In this document: piece by piece, positions 1 through 8,136 of the stretch
Layout: the number at the start of each line of letters is the position of its first letter
Position numbering within the stretch: position 1 is the first letter of the stretch
Made by a program: the position numbers and the translations under genes
The notes under the pieces: generated by a model
Seen by the model: the letters and a program-made list of their open reading frames with translations, nothing else
The model's database searches: none
Told to the model about the DNA's origin: nothing
Source: an uncultured Clostridia bacterium
GTDB lineage: Bacteria > Bacillota > Clostridia > TANB77 > CAG-508
NCBI GenBank assembly: GCA_947632035.1
Contig: CANRNR010000017.1
Location: forward strand, 1 to 36,446
DNA: 36,446 nt
Direction: 5' to 3'

Positions 1-566
1 TTTTGAACAGTCGCATAAAATTGTTTTGTTATATCTGAATTTTTATCATAATCTATACTGCATTCTGCAAAAATATCTGTTATTTGTTGCCATATTCTAC
101 GTTCGCTTGTTCTAATTGAGCGAATTCGTTCCAAAAGTTCTTTAAAGTAATCTTTTCCAAAAAAGTTCTCTACATTTTTCAATCTTTCATCATCTAAGAC
201 AAAACCTTTTGTTATATATTCATTTAAAACTTTTGTTGCCCAAATTCTAAATCGTGTTGCCTTTTTTGAATTTACTCTATATCCTACTGCTATTATAACA
301 TTTAGATTATAAATTTTTACAGGCTTATCTGAATTTGTAAAGTGCATTTTTTGCACATTACTTTTTTCATCTAATTCTTGTTCTTTAAATATGTTATTAA
401 TATGTTTTGTAACAACAGTTCTATCTTTATCAAACAATTCTGCTATTAAGTCTTGTGTTAACCATAAGTCATCATTGATAAGCATAACATTTACTTTTAC
501 ATCCCCATTTTCATCTGTATAAATTAAAAATTCCTTTTTTATTAAATTTTTATCATTATTTTGCAA
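1..566 (-). CDS. RhuM family protein, 3' end cut by the window edge
   Basis: About 188 N-terminal residues are visible and the gene runs off the left edge. The translation contains WLTQDLIAELFDKDRTVVTK, then NIFKEQELDEKSNVQKM and YNLNVIIAVGYRVNS, the conserved core of the RhuM family (full members are about 330 aa). The first part looks like a winged-helix or phage-regulator-type DNA-binding region. There is no in-frame ATG. I place the start at a TTG (566-564) preceded by AGGAAAG at good spacing, and a TAG lies upstream in the same frame. It follows the HEPN-like gene at 612-1040 by 45 bases and probably shares its transcript. RhuM was named from a Salmonella pathogenicity island; its biochemical role is not established. 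Family assignment is firm, function is not. Confidence 0.85.
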   Translation of the reverse strand, partial: MQNNDKNLIKKEFLIYTDENGDVKVNVMLINDDLWLTQDLIAELFDKDRTVVTKHINNIFKEQELDEKSNVQKMHFTNSDKPVKIYNLNVIIAVGYRVNSKKATRFRIWATKVLNEYITKGFVLDDERLKNVENFFGKDYFKELLERIRSIRTSERRIWQQITDIFAECSIDYDKNSDITKQFYATVQ

Positions 567-611
567 TTTATGGCTTTCCTTTCTTTGTATTTTCTAAATC
601 TTGATAATAAA

Positions 612-1040
612 TTAATATCCTCTAAATCTATAAATTAAATCAGATAATTTTTCATTTTTCTTTATAAATGCTTTTAAATATTCCTTATCAATCTCTATAT
701 TTAATCCTTTAGAATCATTTCTATATATTGGTATATAATAATTATCCACTTTTTCACCAGTCGGGAAACTATGAAATATAGCATTTCTTTCAAGAAGTAA
801 TTCATTAAATAAATCATATATATCTTTTCCTAAAATATTATATACTATATTTTTATAATCTTTTAAATTTCCTGCTGTTTTTTCTATTAAATTGAACCAA
901 CTTTCTTCAGAATTATTATGATGTTCCTTATCTACCATTTCAATTATAAAACTAACATTAGAATTAAATACCCATTGGCAAACACCTAATAAACGCAAAA
1001 ATTCATCATCTGTCAATGACTGTCTTGTTAAATTTTCCAT
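612..1040 (-). CDS. Small HEPN-like protein (putative RNase/toxin) next to RhuM
   Basis: 142 aa, apparently all helical, with no signal peptide or membrane segment. I do not recognise the exact family. Near the C-terminus it carries ERNAIFHSF (R85 to H90), which fits the R-polar-x3-H signature of HEPN ribonuclease domains. HEPN proteins are common RNases in toxin-antitoxin and abortive-infection systems. The gene sits 39 bases downstream of lysS and 45 bases upstream of RhuM, so it can ride on the lysS transcript. A second small protein with a near-identical motif (RDALCHSF) lies beside a KilA-N protein at 8137-8589. The HEPN call rests on the motif, length and context only; RNase activity is inference. 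Confidence 0.6.
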   Translation of the reverse strand: MENLTRQSLTDDEFLRLLGVCQWVFNSNVSFIIEMVDKEHHNNSEESWFNLIEKTAGNLKDYKNIVYNILGKDIYDLFNELLLERNAIFHSFPTGEKVDNYYIPIYRNDSKGLNIEIDKEYLKAFIKKNEKLSDLIYRFRGY

Positions 1041-1079
1041 ATTTTTCTCCTATATCAAAGCAATTAAAATGTAGTTGTA

Positions 1080-2585
1080 TTAATGGTCTCCTAGTGGTTT
1101 CATTGTTGGGAATAATAATACATCTCTTATAGAAGCAGAGTCTGTAAGTAGCATAACTAATCTATCAATTCCTATTCCTAGCCCTCCTGTTGGTGGCATT
1201 CCATATTCTAGTGCTGTTACGAAATCCTCATCCATCATGTTTGCTTCTTCGTCTCCTGCTTCTCTAGCTTCTACTTGTTTTTTGAATCTTTCATATTGGT
1301 CAATTGGGTCATTTAATTCTGAGTAAGCATTTGCATATTCTCTTGCACCAATGAATAACTCAAATCTTTCTGTTAAACGAGGGTCTGATGGTTTTCTCTT
1401 TGTAAGTGGAGAAACTTCTACTGGGTAATCACAAACAAAAGTTGGTTGAATTAAAGTTTCTTCTACTCTTGCTTCAAATACTTGATTTATAATTTCTCCT
1501 CTTGTTAGTTTTAATTCATCTAATTCTACATTTAATTCTTTTGCAGCTTTTAGTGCTTCTGCATCTGTTTCTATTTTATTAAAATCTACACCTGTCACTT
1601 CTTTAATAGCATCTATCATAGTTATTCTTTTCCATGATGGTGTTAAATCTATTTCTGTTCCCTGATATGTTATTTTTGTTGTTCCTAATACTTTTAAAGC
1701 TGCTTTTGATATTATTTCTTCTGTAATATCCATCATATCGTTATAATCTTCATATGCTGAATATAACTCTATACTTGTAAATTCTGGGTTATGTTTAATA
1801 TCCATTCCTTCATTTCTAAACATTCTTCCCATTTCATATACTTTGTCAAATCCACCTACTATTAGTCTTTTTAAGTATAGCTCATTTGCTATTCTTAAAT
1901 ACATATCAATATCTAATGTATTATGGTGTGTAATAAATGGTCTTGCTGTAGCACCACCTGCTATTGTGTTTAATATAGGTGTTTCTACTTCTAAATAGCC
2001 TTTTTCATCTAATACATTTTTTACTTCTTTTAGAATTTCAATTCTCTTTTTGAATGTATCTTTTACTTCAGGATTTACAATTAAATCTACATATCTTTGA
2101 CGATAGCGTAAATCTGCATCTTTTAATCCATGGAATTTTTCTGGTAATGGTCTTAAAGATTTTGAAAGTAATGTTACTTGTTTTGCGTGTATTGAAATTT
2201 CTCCTGTTTTTGTTTTGAATACAAAGCCAGTAATTCCAATAATATCTCCAATATCATCTTCTTTAAATTGTTTATAACTTTCTTCTCCTAATTCATTTAT
2301 GCTAACATAACTTTGAATTTTTCCTTCTGCGTCTTGAATATGGCAAAAAGAGGCTTTACCCATTATACGCTTTGCCATCATTCTTCCTGCAATGGTAACG
2401 TCTTTTCCTTCTAATTTTTCAAAATTTTCTTTTATTTGTTTACTATTATGTGTTGTATTAAATTTTGTTATTTCAAAAGGATTTTTTCCTTCTTCTTGAA
2501 GTTTTGCTAATTTTTCTCTCCTTATTTTCATTAATTGGTTTAAATCCAATTCTTGTTCTTGATTATTGTTTATGTTTTGATCCAT
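1080..2585 (-). CDS. lysS: Lysyl-tRNA synthetase, class II
   Basis: 501 aa, full length for bacterial class II LysRS, which charges tRNA-Lys with lysine in the cytoplasm. An N-terminal OB-fold anticodon-binding domain (about 60-170) is followed by the class II catalytic core with motif 2 ([17 protein letters not shown], about 253-269) and motif 3 ([14 protein letters not shown], about 473-486). AGGAGA precedes the ATG. A good sigma-A promoter lies at 2623-2651. I looked for a T-box leader between promoter and start and found none; the leader is only about 30 nt. The small HEPN and RhuM genes follow closely downstream. Confidence 0.98.
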   Translation of the reverse strand: MDQNINNNQEQELDLNQLMKIRREKLAKLQEEGKNPFEITKFNTTHNSKQIKENFEKLEGKDVTIAGRMMAKRIMGKASFCHIQDAEGKIQSYVSINELGEESYKQFKEDDIGDIIGITGFVFKTKTGEISIHAKQVTLLSKSLRPLPEKFHGLKDADLRYRQRYVDLIVNPEVKDTFKKRIEILKEVKNVLDEKGYLEVETPILNTIAGGATARPFITHHNTLDIDMYLRIANELYLKRLIVGGFDKVYEMGRMFRNEGMDIKHNPEFTSIELYSAYEDYNDMMDITEEIISKAALKVLGTTKITYQGTEIDLTPSWKRITMIDAIKEVTGVDFNKIETDAEALKAAKELNVELDELKLTRGEIINQVFEARVEETLIQPTFVCDYPVEVSPLTKRKPSDPRLTERFELFIGAREYANAYSELNDPIDQYERFKKQVEAREAGDEEANMMDEDFVTALEYGMPPTGGLGIGIDRLVMLLTDSASIRDVLLFPTMKPLGDH

Positions 2586-2622
2586 AAGAAAATCTCCTAT
2601 CTATTTATATTTTAACGCATTT

Positions 2623-2651
2623 ATTATACATTAAAAGTTGAAATATGTAAA
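2623..2651 (-). promoter_or_regulatory. Sigma-A-type promoter of lysS
   Basis: On the minus strand TTTACA (2651-2646) and TATAAT (2628-2623) are separated by 17 bases, about 35 bases before the lysS ATG. No riboswitch or T-box fits in the short leader. Confidence 0.7.
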
Positions 2652-2718
2652 CATTTAATATTGAAAAAAGAAATTTTATTTAATCTTGAAAAAAGATTTT
2701 TTTACAATACAAAATTAA

Positions 2719-2755
2719 AACCTTGTATTACTAATAACAATTAGTATACAAGGTT
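2719..2755 (-). terminator. Rho-independent terminator after the DUF975 gene
   Basis: Inverted repeat of AACCTTGTAT-type arms with a short loop, about 16 pairs with one bulge, followed on the minus strand by a T-rich tract. It separates the DUF975 gene from lysS. Confidence 0.75.
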
Positions 2756-2806
2756 ATTTTACTAAATCATTCTTTATTTATGAATATTATTTTTGATTTA
2801 TTTGCT

Positions 2807-3377
2807 TTATCCTTTAATTGAATTATAGAAATTAGCTACGGTTGTACTCATATATGGTATTACATATATAGCTGCAATTCCAAATGTAAGTCCTACTAAG
2901 AAAAACCAACCAATAAAAGACAAATGTAATACGAATAAATCTAATTTATGTCCTTGCATTATCTCTTTGCTTTTAGCTAATGCTTCTCTTGCTGTAAGTT
3001 CAGGATTATCTGCTAGTACATAAAATGCCATTGAATATGAGTATTGTTTAATAATTCCTGGTATTACAAATAATAGAGACCATAAAAATGTAAAGAAACT
3101 AACTAATATGTTTAACCATAAAGCTCTTCCAGTTTGATTAATACCTGAAAAAACATCCCCCAACACTAATTTCTTCTCTTTTAGTAATTTTCAAATATAC
3201 TATACAAAAAGATAGTCCAAATGCTGGTGTAATAATAAATGATACTATTGGTCCTACTATTGGTATAAATGCACATGCAAATCCAATAGCAAAAACAATT
3301 AAAAGCATTACTATTAAGGTTCCAATTTTGCCTTTAAATTGTTCTTTTGCTGCAGTTTTTAGTTCAACTCTTGTCAT
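2807..3377 (-). pseudogene. DUF975 family membrane protein, interrupted by one extra G
   Basis: Two overlapping reading frames together make one DUF975 protein. The first encodes MTRVELKTAAKEQFKGKIGT onward and ends 79 codons later. The second carries the rest, including LFVIPGIIKQYSYSMAFYVL and HKLDLFVLHLSFIGWFFL, typical of the family. The frame is lost at a run of five G (3157-3161): GTT GGG GGA TGT is read, whereas dropping one G gives GTT GGG GAT GTT (V-G-D-V), the expected sequence. The corrected protein is 189 aa with about four to five membrane segments. Function of DUF975 is unknown. This differs from the CGG cases because no CGG is involved and a homopolymer is. It may be a real null allele, phase variation or a sequencing error. 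Confidence 0.75.
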
Positions 3378-3408
3378 ATTTTATTCCTCCTTTATTTTTT
3401 ATAAATAT

Positions 3409-3437
3409 ATTTTAATTTTTCACATTTAAAATGTCAA
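3409..3437 (-). promoter_or_regulatory. Sigma-A-type promoter of the DUF975 gene
   Basis: TTGACA (3437-3432), 17-base spacer, TAAAAT (3414-3409) on the minus strand, followed by a short leader with AAAGGAGG before the ATG at 3377. Confidence 0.7.
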
Positions 3438-3487
3438 TAATTTTGTAATAAATTTCTAACTTGCTCGTAATAAAATAAATATTTAGC

Positions 3488-5110
3488 TTAGCTAGCCTTT
3501 CTTAATTCTTTTGCATGCTCTTTTGCAATTTTAGTAATATCTCCAGATGATATTCTTGCAATTTCTTCTATTACTTCATCTTCATTTAATTCTTTAATAT
3601 CTGTATACGTTTTTTCACCTTGTACTTTTTTGCTAATATAGTAGTTATAGTCACCTTTTGCTGCAATAGATGCAGAGTGAGTAATACATAAAACTTGCTG
3701 AGTTTTTGAAATTGTTTTTAATTTTTCTCCTACTGCTTTTGAAGCTTTGCCACTCATTCCTGTATCTATTTCATCAAATACTAAAGTTGATACTTTATCT
3801 ACACTTGCAAGTACTGTTTTTATTGCTAACATTATACGAGACATTTCTCCACCTGATGCTATTTTTACAAGTGGTTTTGCTTCTTCCCCAATGTTGGTAC
3901 AAATGAAAAATTCTACTTTATCTAAACCATTTACTGTAAAGCTTTCTTGCTTTGTAATTGTTACAGAAAATTTGGCATTTGGCATTTCTAAAATTGCTAG
4001 TTCTTTATTTATTTTTTCTGAAAGTATTTGTCCCTGTTCTTTTCTTTGTTTACTCATTTCTTCACATATAGTATTCATTTTTTGTTTTGTTTTTTCTAAT
4101 TCTATTTTTATGTTTTCATTTATTTGTTCTAAATTTTGTATTTTTTCTATTTCTTCTGAAATATCATCTTTATATTTTAAAATTGCTTCAATTGTGCTAC
4201 CATATTTTCTTTTTAATGAATAAATTAAATCTAGTCTATTTTCTATTTCATTTTGTGTTTCTTCATCAAAATCAGTTTCGTCCTTCATGTATGATATATC
4301 TCTTGCTAGTTCTTGAATGTCATAATAACTATTTTTTAATATTGCTAGCTTTTCTTGATAAATTTCTCCGCAATCTTCTATTTTTTCTAAATTACGAATA
4401 CAGTTACTAATTCCACCTATTACATTTTCATTTAGCTCTTCATCTATGGCATTCATACTTTGCTTTAACTTTTCTGCATTTTGAATACATTTTCTTTGGT
4501 TTTCTAGCTCTTCTTCCTCTCCAACTTTTAGCTTTGCTACTTCAATTTCATTTAATTGGTAATTAAGTAAATCTAATTTTCTTGCTTTTTCCTGCTCATC
4601 TCCATAGTTGTTTTTCAAGTCTTGTTTTAGGCTTGTATATTGTTCAAATAATTTTTCATATTCTTCTTTTTGCTTTTGCAATTTATCACCTATAAAACTA
4701 TCTAAATAAGAGATATGCTCTGCTGGATTTAATAATAGCTGACTATCATGCTGACCATGTAAATCTATAATTTGATTCATTGCTTCTTTTAGTTCATTTA
4801 CTGTAACTAGTCTGCCATTGATTTTACAAGAACTTCTTCCGTTTAAATGAATTTCTCTAGAAACTATAATATTACCATCCATTGATATACTACTTTCAGG
4901 GCAATAAATATTAGCTTCTATAAATGAAAATTCTTCTCCTTTTCTAATCATTTCTTTTGAAAACCTGCCACCACAAATAATGGCAATCGAACCAATTATT
5001 AAAGTTTTTCCTGCACCTGTTTCTCCTGTTAAAATGTTTAATCCCTCATTAAAATCAACAGTTAAATCATCTATTATTCCTACATTTTTTATATGTAATG
5101 TGGTTATCAT
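3488..5110 (-). CDS. recN: DNA repair protein RecN
   Basis: 540 aa, close to the usual 550-570. RecN is an SMC-like ATPase that acts early at DNA double-strand breaks. The N-terminus MITTLHIKNVGIIDDLTVDF leads into the Walker A motif GETGAGKT (about 29-36). A long coiled coil fills the middle (about 150-350). The C-terminal half has the ABC signature ASGGEMSRIMLAI and Walker B TLVFDEIDTGMSG. Two out-of-frame CGG trinucleotides (TGC GGA, AAC GGA) are read without trouble. The gene is monocistronic with its own strong promoter. Confidence 0.97.
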   Translation of the reverse strand: MITTLHIKNVGIIDDLTVDFNEGLNILTGETGAGKTLIIGSIAIICGGRFSKEMIRKGEEFSFIEANIYCPESSISMDGNIIVSREIHLNGRSSCKINGRLVTVNELKEAMNQIIDLHGQHDSQLLLNPAEHISYLDSFIGDKLQKQKEEYEKLFEQYTSLKQDLKNNYGDEQEKARKLDLLNYQLNEIEVAKLKVGEEEELENQRKCIQNAEKLKQSMNAIDEELNENVIGGISNCIRNLEKIEDCGEIYQEKLAILKNSYYDIQELARDISYMKDETDFDEETQNEIENRLDLIYSLKRKYGSTIEAILKYKDDISEEIEKIQNLEQINENIKIELEKTKQKMNTICEEMSKQRKEQGQILSEKINKELAILEMPNAKFSVTITKQESFTVNGLDKVEFFICTNIGEEAKPLVKIASGGEMSRIMLAIKTVLASVDKVSTLVFDEIDTGMSGKASKAVGEKLKTISKTQQVLCITHSASIAAKGDYNYYISKKVQGEKTYTDIKELNEDEVIEEIARISSGDITKIAKEHAKELRKAS

Positions 5111-5162
5111 AAAAGCACTCTCCTTTTATAATTTATTTGCAAAATTTTGTTTGTATATACAT

Positions 5163-5190
5163 ATTATATACCAAATTTTTGTTTTGTCAA
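5163..5190 (-). promoter_or_regulatory. Sigma-A-type promoter of recN
   Basis: TTGACA (5190-5185), 16-base spacer, TATAAT (5168-5163) on the minus strand, about 53 bases before the recN ATG. No clear LexA box was seen. Confidence 0.75.
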
Positions 5191-5315
5191 TTATTTTTTT
5201 AATTTTTTTATTTTTTTGCAGTTGAGCTTAAATTTTTCTTAATAAAAATATATAATTTGATTCACTTTTTTAAGTAAAAATTAGTTCAAAAACATATAGT
5301 TTTTATGGGATTTTA

Positions 5316-5344
5316 TTTACTTTTTTAACTCATTTTGATATAAT
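5316..5344 (+). promoter_or_regulatory. Sigma-A-type promoter of the plus-strand 67-aa gene
   Basis: TTTACT (5316-5321), 17-base spacer, TATAAT (5339-5344). A leader of roughly 45-50 nt ends with AAGGGGG before the ATG at 5399. Confidence 0.7.
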
Positions 5345-5398
5345 TAGTTCACTCGCAAATGCGATGTAATTATATTTTATTTTTAAGGGGGTTTCATC

Positions 5399-5602
5399 AT
5401 GGGTAAGTACAGCCGTGCACTTCCTCTCGAACCAAATCAGGGAACAAAGGAACTTGTAGAACAAATCGAATCAGAGGCTTCTAAAGAAGCGGATTCTTTT
5501 GTAAACAAGCGGAAAGATTTGAGGGAATGCCATAGAAATTCTGATGCACCTTATCGCAAAGGTCCTAACGGAAGATTCTACAGGAAAATTTCTCAAAAAT
5601 AA
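5399..5602 (+). CDS. Small basic protein of unknown function, foreign composition
   Basis: 67 aa, rich in Lys and Arg, no membrane segment; not recognised. It is the only plus-strand gene in the window. It has its own promoter, ribosome binding site and terminator, so it is a self-contained transcription unit. GC is about 42 percent by eye, against roughly 30 for neighbours. Codons such as CTC, CAG, TAC, CGC and CGG are used, while the surrounding genes prefer AT-ending ones. Codon 38 is CGG (5510-5512), read in frame here: the +1 shift inferred elsewhere would give a stop three codons later. This makes it an exception to the CGG pattern and suggests recent transfer. The C-terminal tail is strongly basic and may bind nucleic acid (inference). 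Confidence 0.75.
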   Translation: MGKYSRALPLEPNQGTKELVEQIESEASKEADSFVNKRKDLRECHRNSDAPYRKGPNGRFYRKISQK

Positions 5603-5647
5603 AGTATTTATTTCCTGAAATTTATGTTAAAATCTTTGATTTTAGCA

Positions 5648-5687
5648 AAAATCCCAATGAACATTAGTCTCTTCATTGGGATTTTTT
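5648..5687 (+). terminator. Rho-independent terminator of the 67-aa gene
   Basis: AAATCCCAATGA pairs with TCATTGGGATTT around a 12-base loop and is followed by a T-run on the plus strand, about 50 bases after the stop codon. Confidence 0.85.
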
Positions 5688-5713
5688 ATTGTGAAACAAC
5701 AAGGTTCTCGGGT

Positions 5714-5746
5714 ACCCACTCACAATCTTTGATTGTGATGGTGGGT
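5714..5746. repeat. Hairpin between two terminators
   Basis: ACCCAC-T-CACAATC pairs with GATTGTG-ATG-GTGGGT around a TTT loop. There is no T-run on either side, so it is not an obvious terminator. Role unknown. Confidence 0.5.
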
Positions 5747-5766
5747 GAGGTTCTTATAAATAATTA

Positions 5767-5810
5767 AAATTCCCTCACATTCTTTACTTAAGATAGTGAG
5801 GGAATTTTTT
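5767..5810 (-). terminator. Terminator directly after tRNA-Glu
   Basis: AATTCCCTCAC and GTGAGGGAATT form an 11-base-pair stem. It begins right after the CCA end of the tRNA on the minus strand and has T-rich tracts on both sides, so it could work in both directions. Confidence 0.8.
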
Positions 5811-5885
5811 TGGTGACCCCTACGGGAATCGAACCCATGATTCGGCCTTGAGAGGGCCGCGTCTTAACCGCTTGACCAAGGGGCC
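5811..5885 (-). tRNA. tRNA-Glu, anticodon CTC
   Basis: On the minus strand the sequence folds as a cloverleaf: acceptor GGCCCCT pairs with AGGGGTC, D-stem GTC/GAC, anticodon stem CGGCC/GGCCG with loop CTCTCAA, and a T-arm with GGTTCGATTCC. The CCA end is encoded. Loop positions 34-36 read CTC, so it decodes GAG as Glu. A strict CTC isoacceptor is a supplement to the usual TTC tRNA in an AT-rich genome. Confidence 0.95.
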
Positions 5886-5906
5886 TCTAATTTTGCTACC
5901 TATATA

Positions 5907-5935
5907 ATATAACATATTTAATGTTTAGTAGTCAA
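5907..5935 (-). promoter_or_regulatory. Promoter of tRNA-Glu
   Basis: TTGACT (5935-5930), 17 bases, TTATAT (5912-5907) on the minus strand, about 20 bases before the tRNA 5' end. Confidence 0.65.
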
Positions 5936-5963
5936 GGCTTGCAGTCTCTTTTGTTTCTATTTT

Positions 5964-6380
5964 TTATAAAATGTCATTACTCAAACTTAATATAACCTTT
6001 AATCTCTCCTCGTTTCCTGTTAAATATAAATAACCAACTAAAGCTTCAAAGGCTGTTGCATACATATAATCTTGCACACTTGCATTTTTTGCAATGTGAT
6101 GGTTTTTAGTATTCCTTCCCCTTTTTACTATTTCTAATTCTTCTTCAGTTAAATCTTTTTCTATGCTTTTTAGTAATTCAGCTTGTGCTTGTGCTTTTAC
6201 ATATTTTATTGATTCTATATGTAATTTATGAGGTTTTAAGTTCGTTTCACATACTAGATTTTTACGAATATATAATTCATATACTGCATCTCCAATATAT
6301 GCCCAAGTTAATGGTGACATTTGATTTACTTCTTCTATTTTTTTATTGCAATTAAATATTTCCAAAGCATTTTCCTCCAA
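5964..6380 (-). CDS. mrnC: Mini-ribonuclease 3 (Mini-III), 23S rRNA maturation
   Basis: 138 aa, the usual Mini-III size: an RNase III catalytic domain with no dsRNA-binding domain. The family trims the ends of 23S rRNA precursor. PLTWAYIGDAVYELYIRKNL (about 23-42) holds the RNase III signature with the catalytic Asp (D31) and Glu (E35). A second acidic patch is in YMYATAFEALVGYLYL near the C-terminus. In many Firmicutes mrnC follows cysS; here it lies 77 bases downstream of rbgA, another ribosome maturation gene, and is probably cotranscribed with it. Confidence 0.93.
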   Translation of the reverse strand: MEENALEIFNCNKKIEEVNQMSPLTWAYIGDAVYELYIRKNLVCETNLKPHKLHIESIKYVKAQAQAELLKSIEKDLTEEELEIVKRGRNTKNHHIAKNASVQDYMYATAFEALVGYLYLTGNEERLKVILSLSNDIL

Positions 6381-6457
6381 TTAATTTTTATATTTTTATG
6401 CTTTTGTTTTTAATTTTTTATTACTTCACTTTTATTATTTCATTTTTAACTATTTTG

Positions 6458-7358
6458 TTAATTTACCTTTTCTATTGTTATTCTACCTAATTTTCCGCTT
6501 CTAAAATCTTCTAATAAAATACTTGCTACTCTTTCTAAATCTATTTCTCCACCAGAAATTACAGCACCTCTTTTTTTGCCAATTAAGTTCATAACTTCTA
6601 TAACTTTTTCATTTTCTTGTAATTTATCAATTTGCATAATAGAGTTTATTTCTTCTTGTGATATTCCATATCTTTCTTCTAAATTAATAGTATAATCATT
6701 TAATAAAAGTTTTAATAATTCATACCCAATTTCTAATGTATCTAGTAATTCTTCTTTTATTGTTCTTGTATATGCTAAATTAAAAGCCACCTTTTGTTTT
6801 TCTAATTTTGGCCATAAAACTCCTGGTGTATCTAGCAATTCTATTTTGTCTCCTACTTTTATCCATTGTTTTTGTCTTGTAACACCCGGTTTATTTCCTA
6901 CTTGTGCAACACTTTTTTTTGCCATTCTATTTATAAAAGATGATTTACCTACATTTGGAATTCCAAGTATCATTATTCTAATTGCTTTTCCTACTCTACC
7001 TTTGCTTTCATATTTTTCATTTTCATAAATTTCTTCTATTTTTCTTATTGTTTCTGGTATTCCTTTTCCAGAAACAGAGTCTACTAAGACTGCCGGTATT
7101 TCTTGTCTTTCAAAATATGATACCCATTTTTGATTTTCTTTTTCGCTTGATAAATCTGACTTATTTAAAACAATAAGTCTTTTTTTGCTTTTTGTTATTT
7201 CTTTTATATCTGGATTTTGGCTAGATATTGGTATTCTTGCATCTAATACTTCTACTACAATATCAATTAATTTTAAGTCTTCTATTATTTGTTTTTTTGT
7301 TTTTGCCATGTGACCGTGGGTACCAGTTAATGTTTGTCAAATTTTGTTGATTGTCCAT
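6458..7358 (-). CDS. rbgA: Ribosome biogenesis GTPase RbgA (YlqF), requires +1 frameshift at CGG codon 15
   Basis: RbgA is a circularly permuted GTPase needed for late 50S subunit assembly and essential in Bacillus. The main frame has G4 (NKSD, then SVSGKG), G1 (GIPNVGKSS), G3 (DTPG) and a C-terminal RNA-binding domain. Read alone it would begin at MAKTKKQI and lack the family's conserved N-terminus. That N-terminus exists just upstream in another frame: ATG at 7358 after AGGAAGTGA encodes MDNQQNLTNINWYP, then CGG. Skipping the C (7316) gives GGT and continues as GHMAKTKK, the canonical WYPGHMAKT start. The corrected protein is 299 aa (about 282 in B. subtilis). Without the shift translation stops 16 codons later. 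Every other CGG trinucleotide in this gene is out of frame. Confidence 0.93.
7314..7316 (-). other. CGG +1 frameshift site in rbgA
   Basis: In-frame codon 15. Context: TAC CCA CGG TCA. Skipping the C gives CCA GGT CAC ATG (P-G-H-M), matching the invariant RbgA start. Confidence 0.85.
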
Positions 7359-7385
7359 TTAAATCACTTCCTAACTGAATTAATC

Positions 7386-7790
7386 TTATTTCATTTTTTC
7401 TAATTCACTTAATGCTTTCGATTTTTTTATAGTTTCATTTGATATCTCAATTAAATTATTATCCACAGCAACATAGTGAATTATTTTTATATTGCTTATA
7501 TCTATAGCTTTTCTTATTTCATTTTCTATGTAGTGTAATTGTACACAATGAGGAGATTTATCTACAGAAGCAAATACTATTTTATCAATATTTGTCCTAC
7601 AAATCATTCCTATAATTTTAGTTATTACCATATTTATATGAGTTTCTTCTAAACAAACATCATAAAATATATCTGAATATTTAGTTAGTGTATTGTATGC
7701 TTTAGGTTGCATTTTTTCCAAGCAACTTCCTACAATTACCATTATATTTTGAGTATCATAAACATTGGTTTTCATTAAATCTTTTTTCAT
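7386..7790 (-). CDS. Hypothetical protein with four cysteines
   Basis: 134 aa, not recognised. Alternating strands and helices (MVIVGSCLEKM, KIVFASVDKSPHCVQLHYIE, IKIIHYVAVDNN) suggest a small alpha/beta fold. Cys 23, 46, 64 and 82 with His 51 and 81 could bind a metal or Fe-S cluster, but no standard CxxC spacing is present. It ends 27 bases before the rbgA start and may be cotranscribed with it. Its own ribosome binding site, AAAGGA, lies inside a 26-codon reading frame that stops one base before this ATG, so the two look translationally coupled. Confidence 0.75.
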   Translation of the reverse strand: MKKDLMKTNVYDTQNIMVIVGSCLEKMQPKAYNTLTKYSDIFYDVCLEETHINMVITKIIGMICRTNIDKIVFASVDKSPHCVQLHYIENEIRKAIDISNIKIIHYVAVDNNLIEISNETIKKSKALSELEKMK

Positions 7791-7791
7791 T

Positions 7792-7872
7792 TTATTTTTT
7801 TCCTTTCAATACATCATCTAAAGTTACATCTTCTATTTGCATATTTTTACATTTATTTAATTTTTCTTTCAT
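7792..7872 (-). CDS. Possible 26-aa peptide coupled to the downstream hypothetical gene
   Basis: Short frame encoding MKEKLNKCKNMQIEDVTLDD and a few more residues. Its TAA is one base before the ATG of the 134-aa gene, and the Shine-Dalgarno of that gene lies within it. Its own ribosome binding site is weak. It could be a leader peptide or the remains of a longer gene. Confidence 0.35.
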   Translation of the reverse strand: MKEKLNKCKNMQIEDVTLDDVLKGKK

Positions 7873-8084
7873 TTAAACATAATAAATCTCAAATGTATAA
7901 TTTTATAAGGGTTAAATGTCGTAATCACCTTTTCAATTTCTCACATAATTTTAACGAAAATTAAAGTATTTTTATCAAGTTTTAGTAATTTTAGCCTCTT
8001 TTTAATAAAAATGTGTAAGATAATTTTTCACTAAAGCCCTTTATTTATAAGAGTTTCATTAGGGGTTAAATAAATCATAATCAA

Positions 8085-8120
8085 TCAGTTAATATTCATT
8101 ACATTTTGCTTGTTATTCAT
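8085..8120 (-). pseudogene. Relic resembling an rbgA translation start
   Basis: A strong GGAGGT ribosome binding site precedes an ATG encoding only MNNKQNVMNIN before TGA. This parallels the true rbgA start MDNQQNLTNINW at nearly every position, at both codon and residue level. No gene follows in frame. The surrounding 7873-8136 gap holds nothing else that I can identify. Confidence 0.5.
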
Positions 8121-8136
8121 TTGAACTACCTCCATT

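Noticed and set aside
2586-2806. T-box or lysine riboswitch in front of lysS
   Set aside because: The promoter lies about 35 bases from the start codon. No T-box sequence or long structured leader is present.
3747-4410. Plus-strand open frames over recN and similar long frames opposite other genes
   Set aside because: They mirror well-recognised minus-strand genes, have no ribosome binding sites and give low-complexity Leu/Phe/Ser-rich products typical of antisense shadows.
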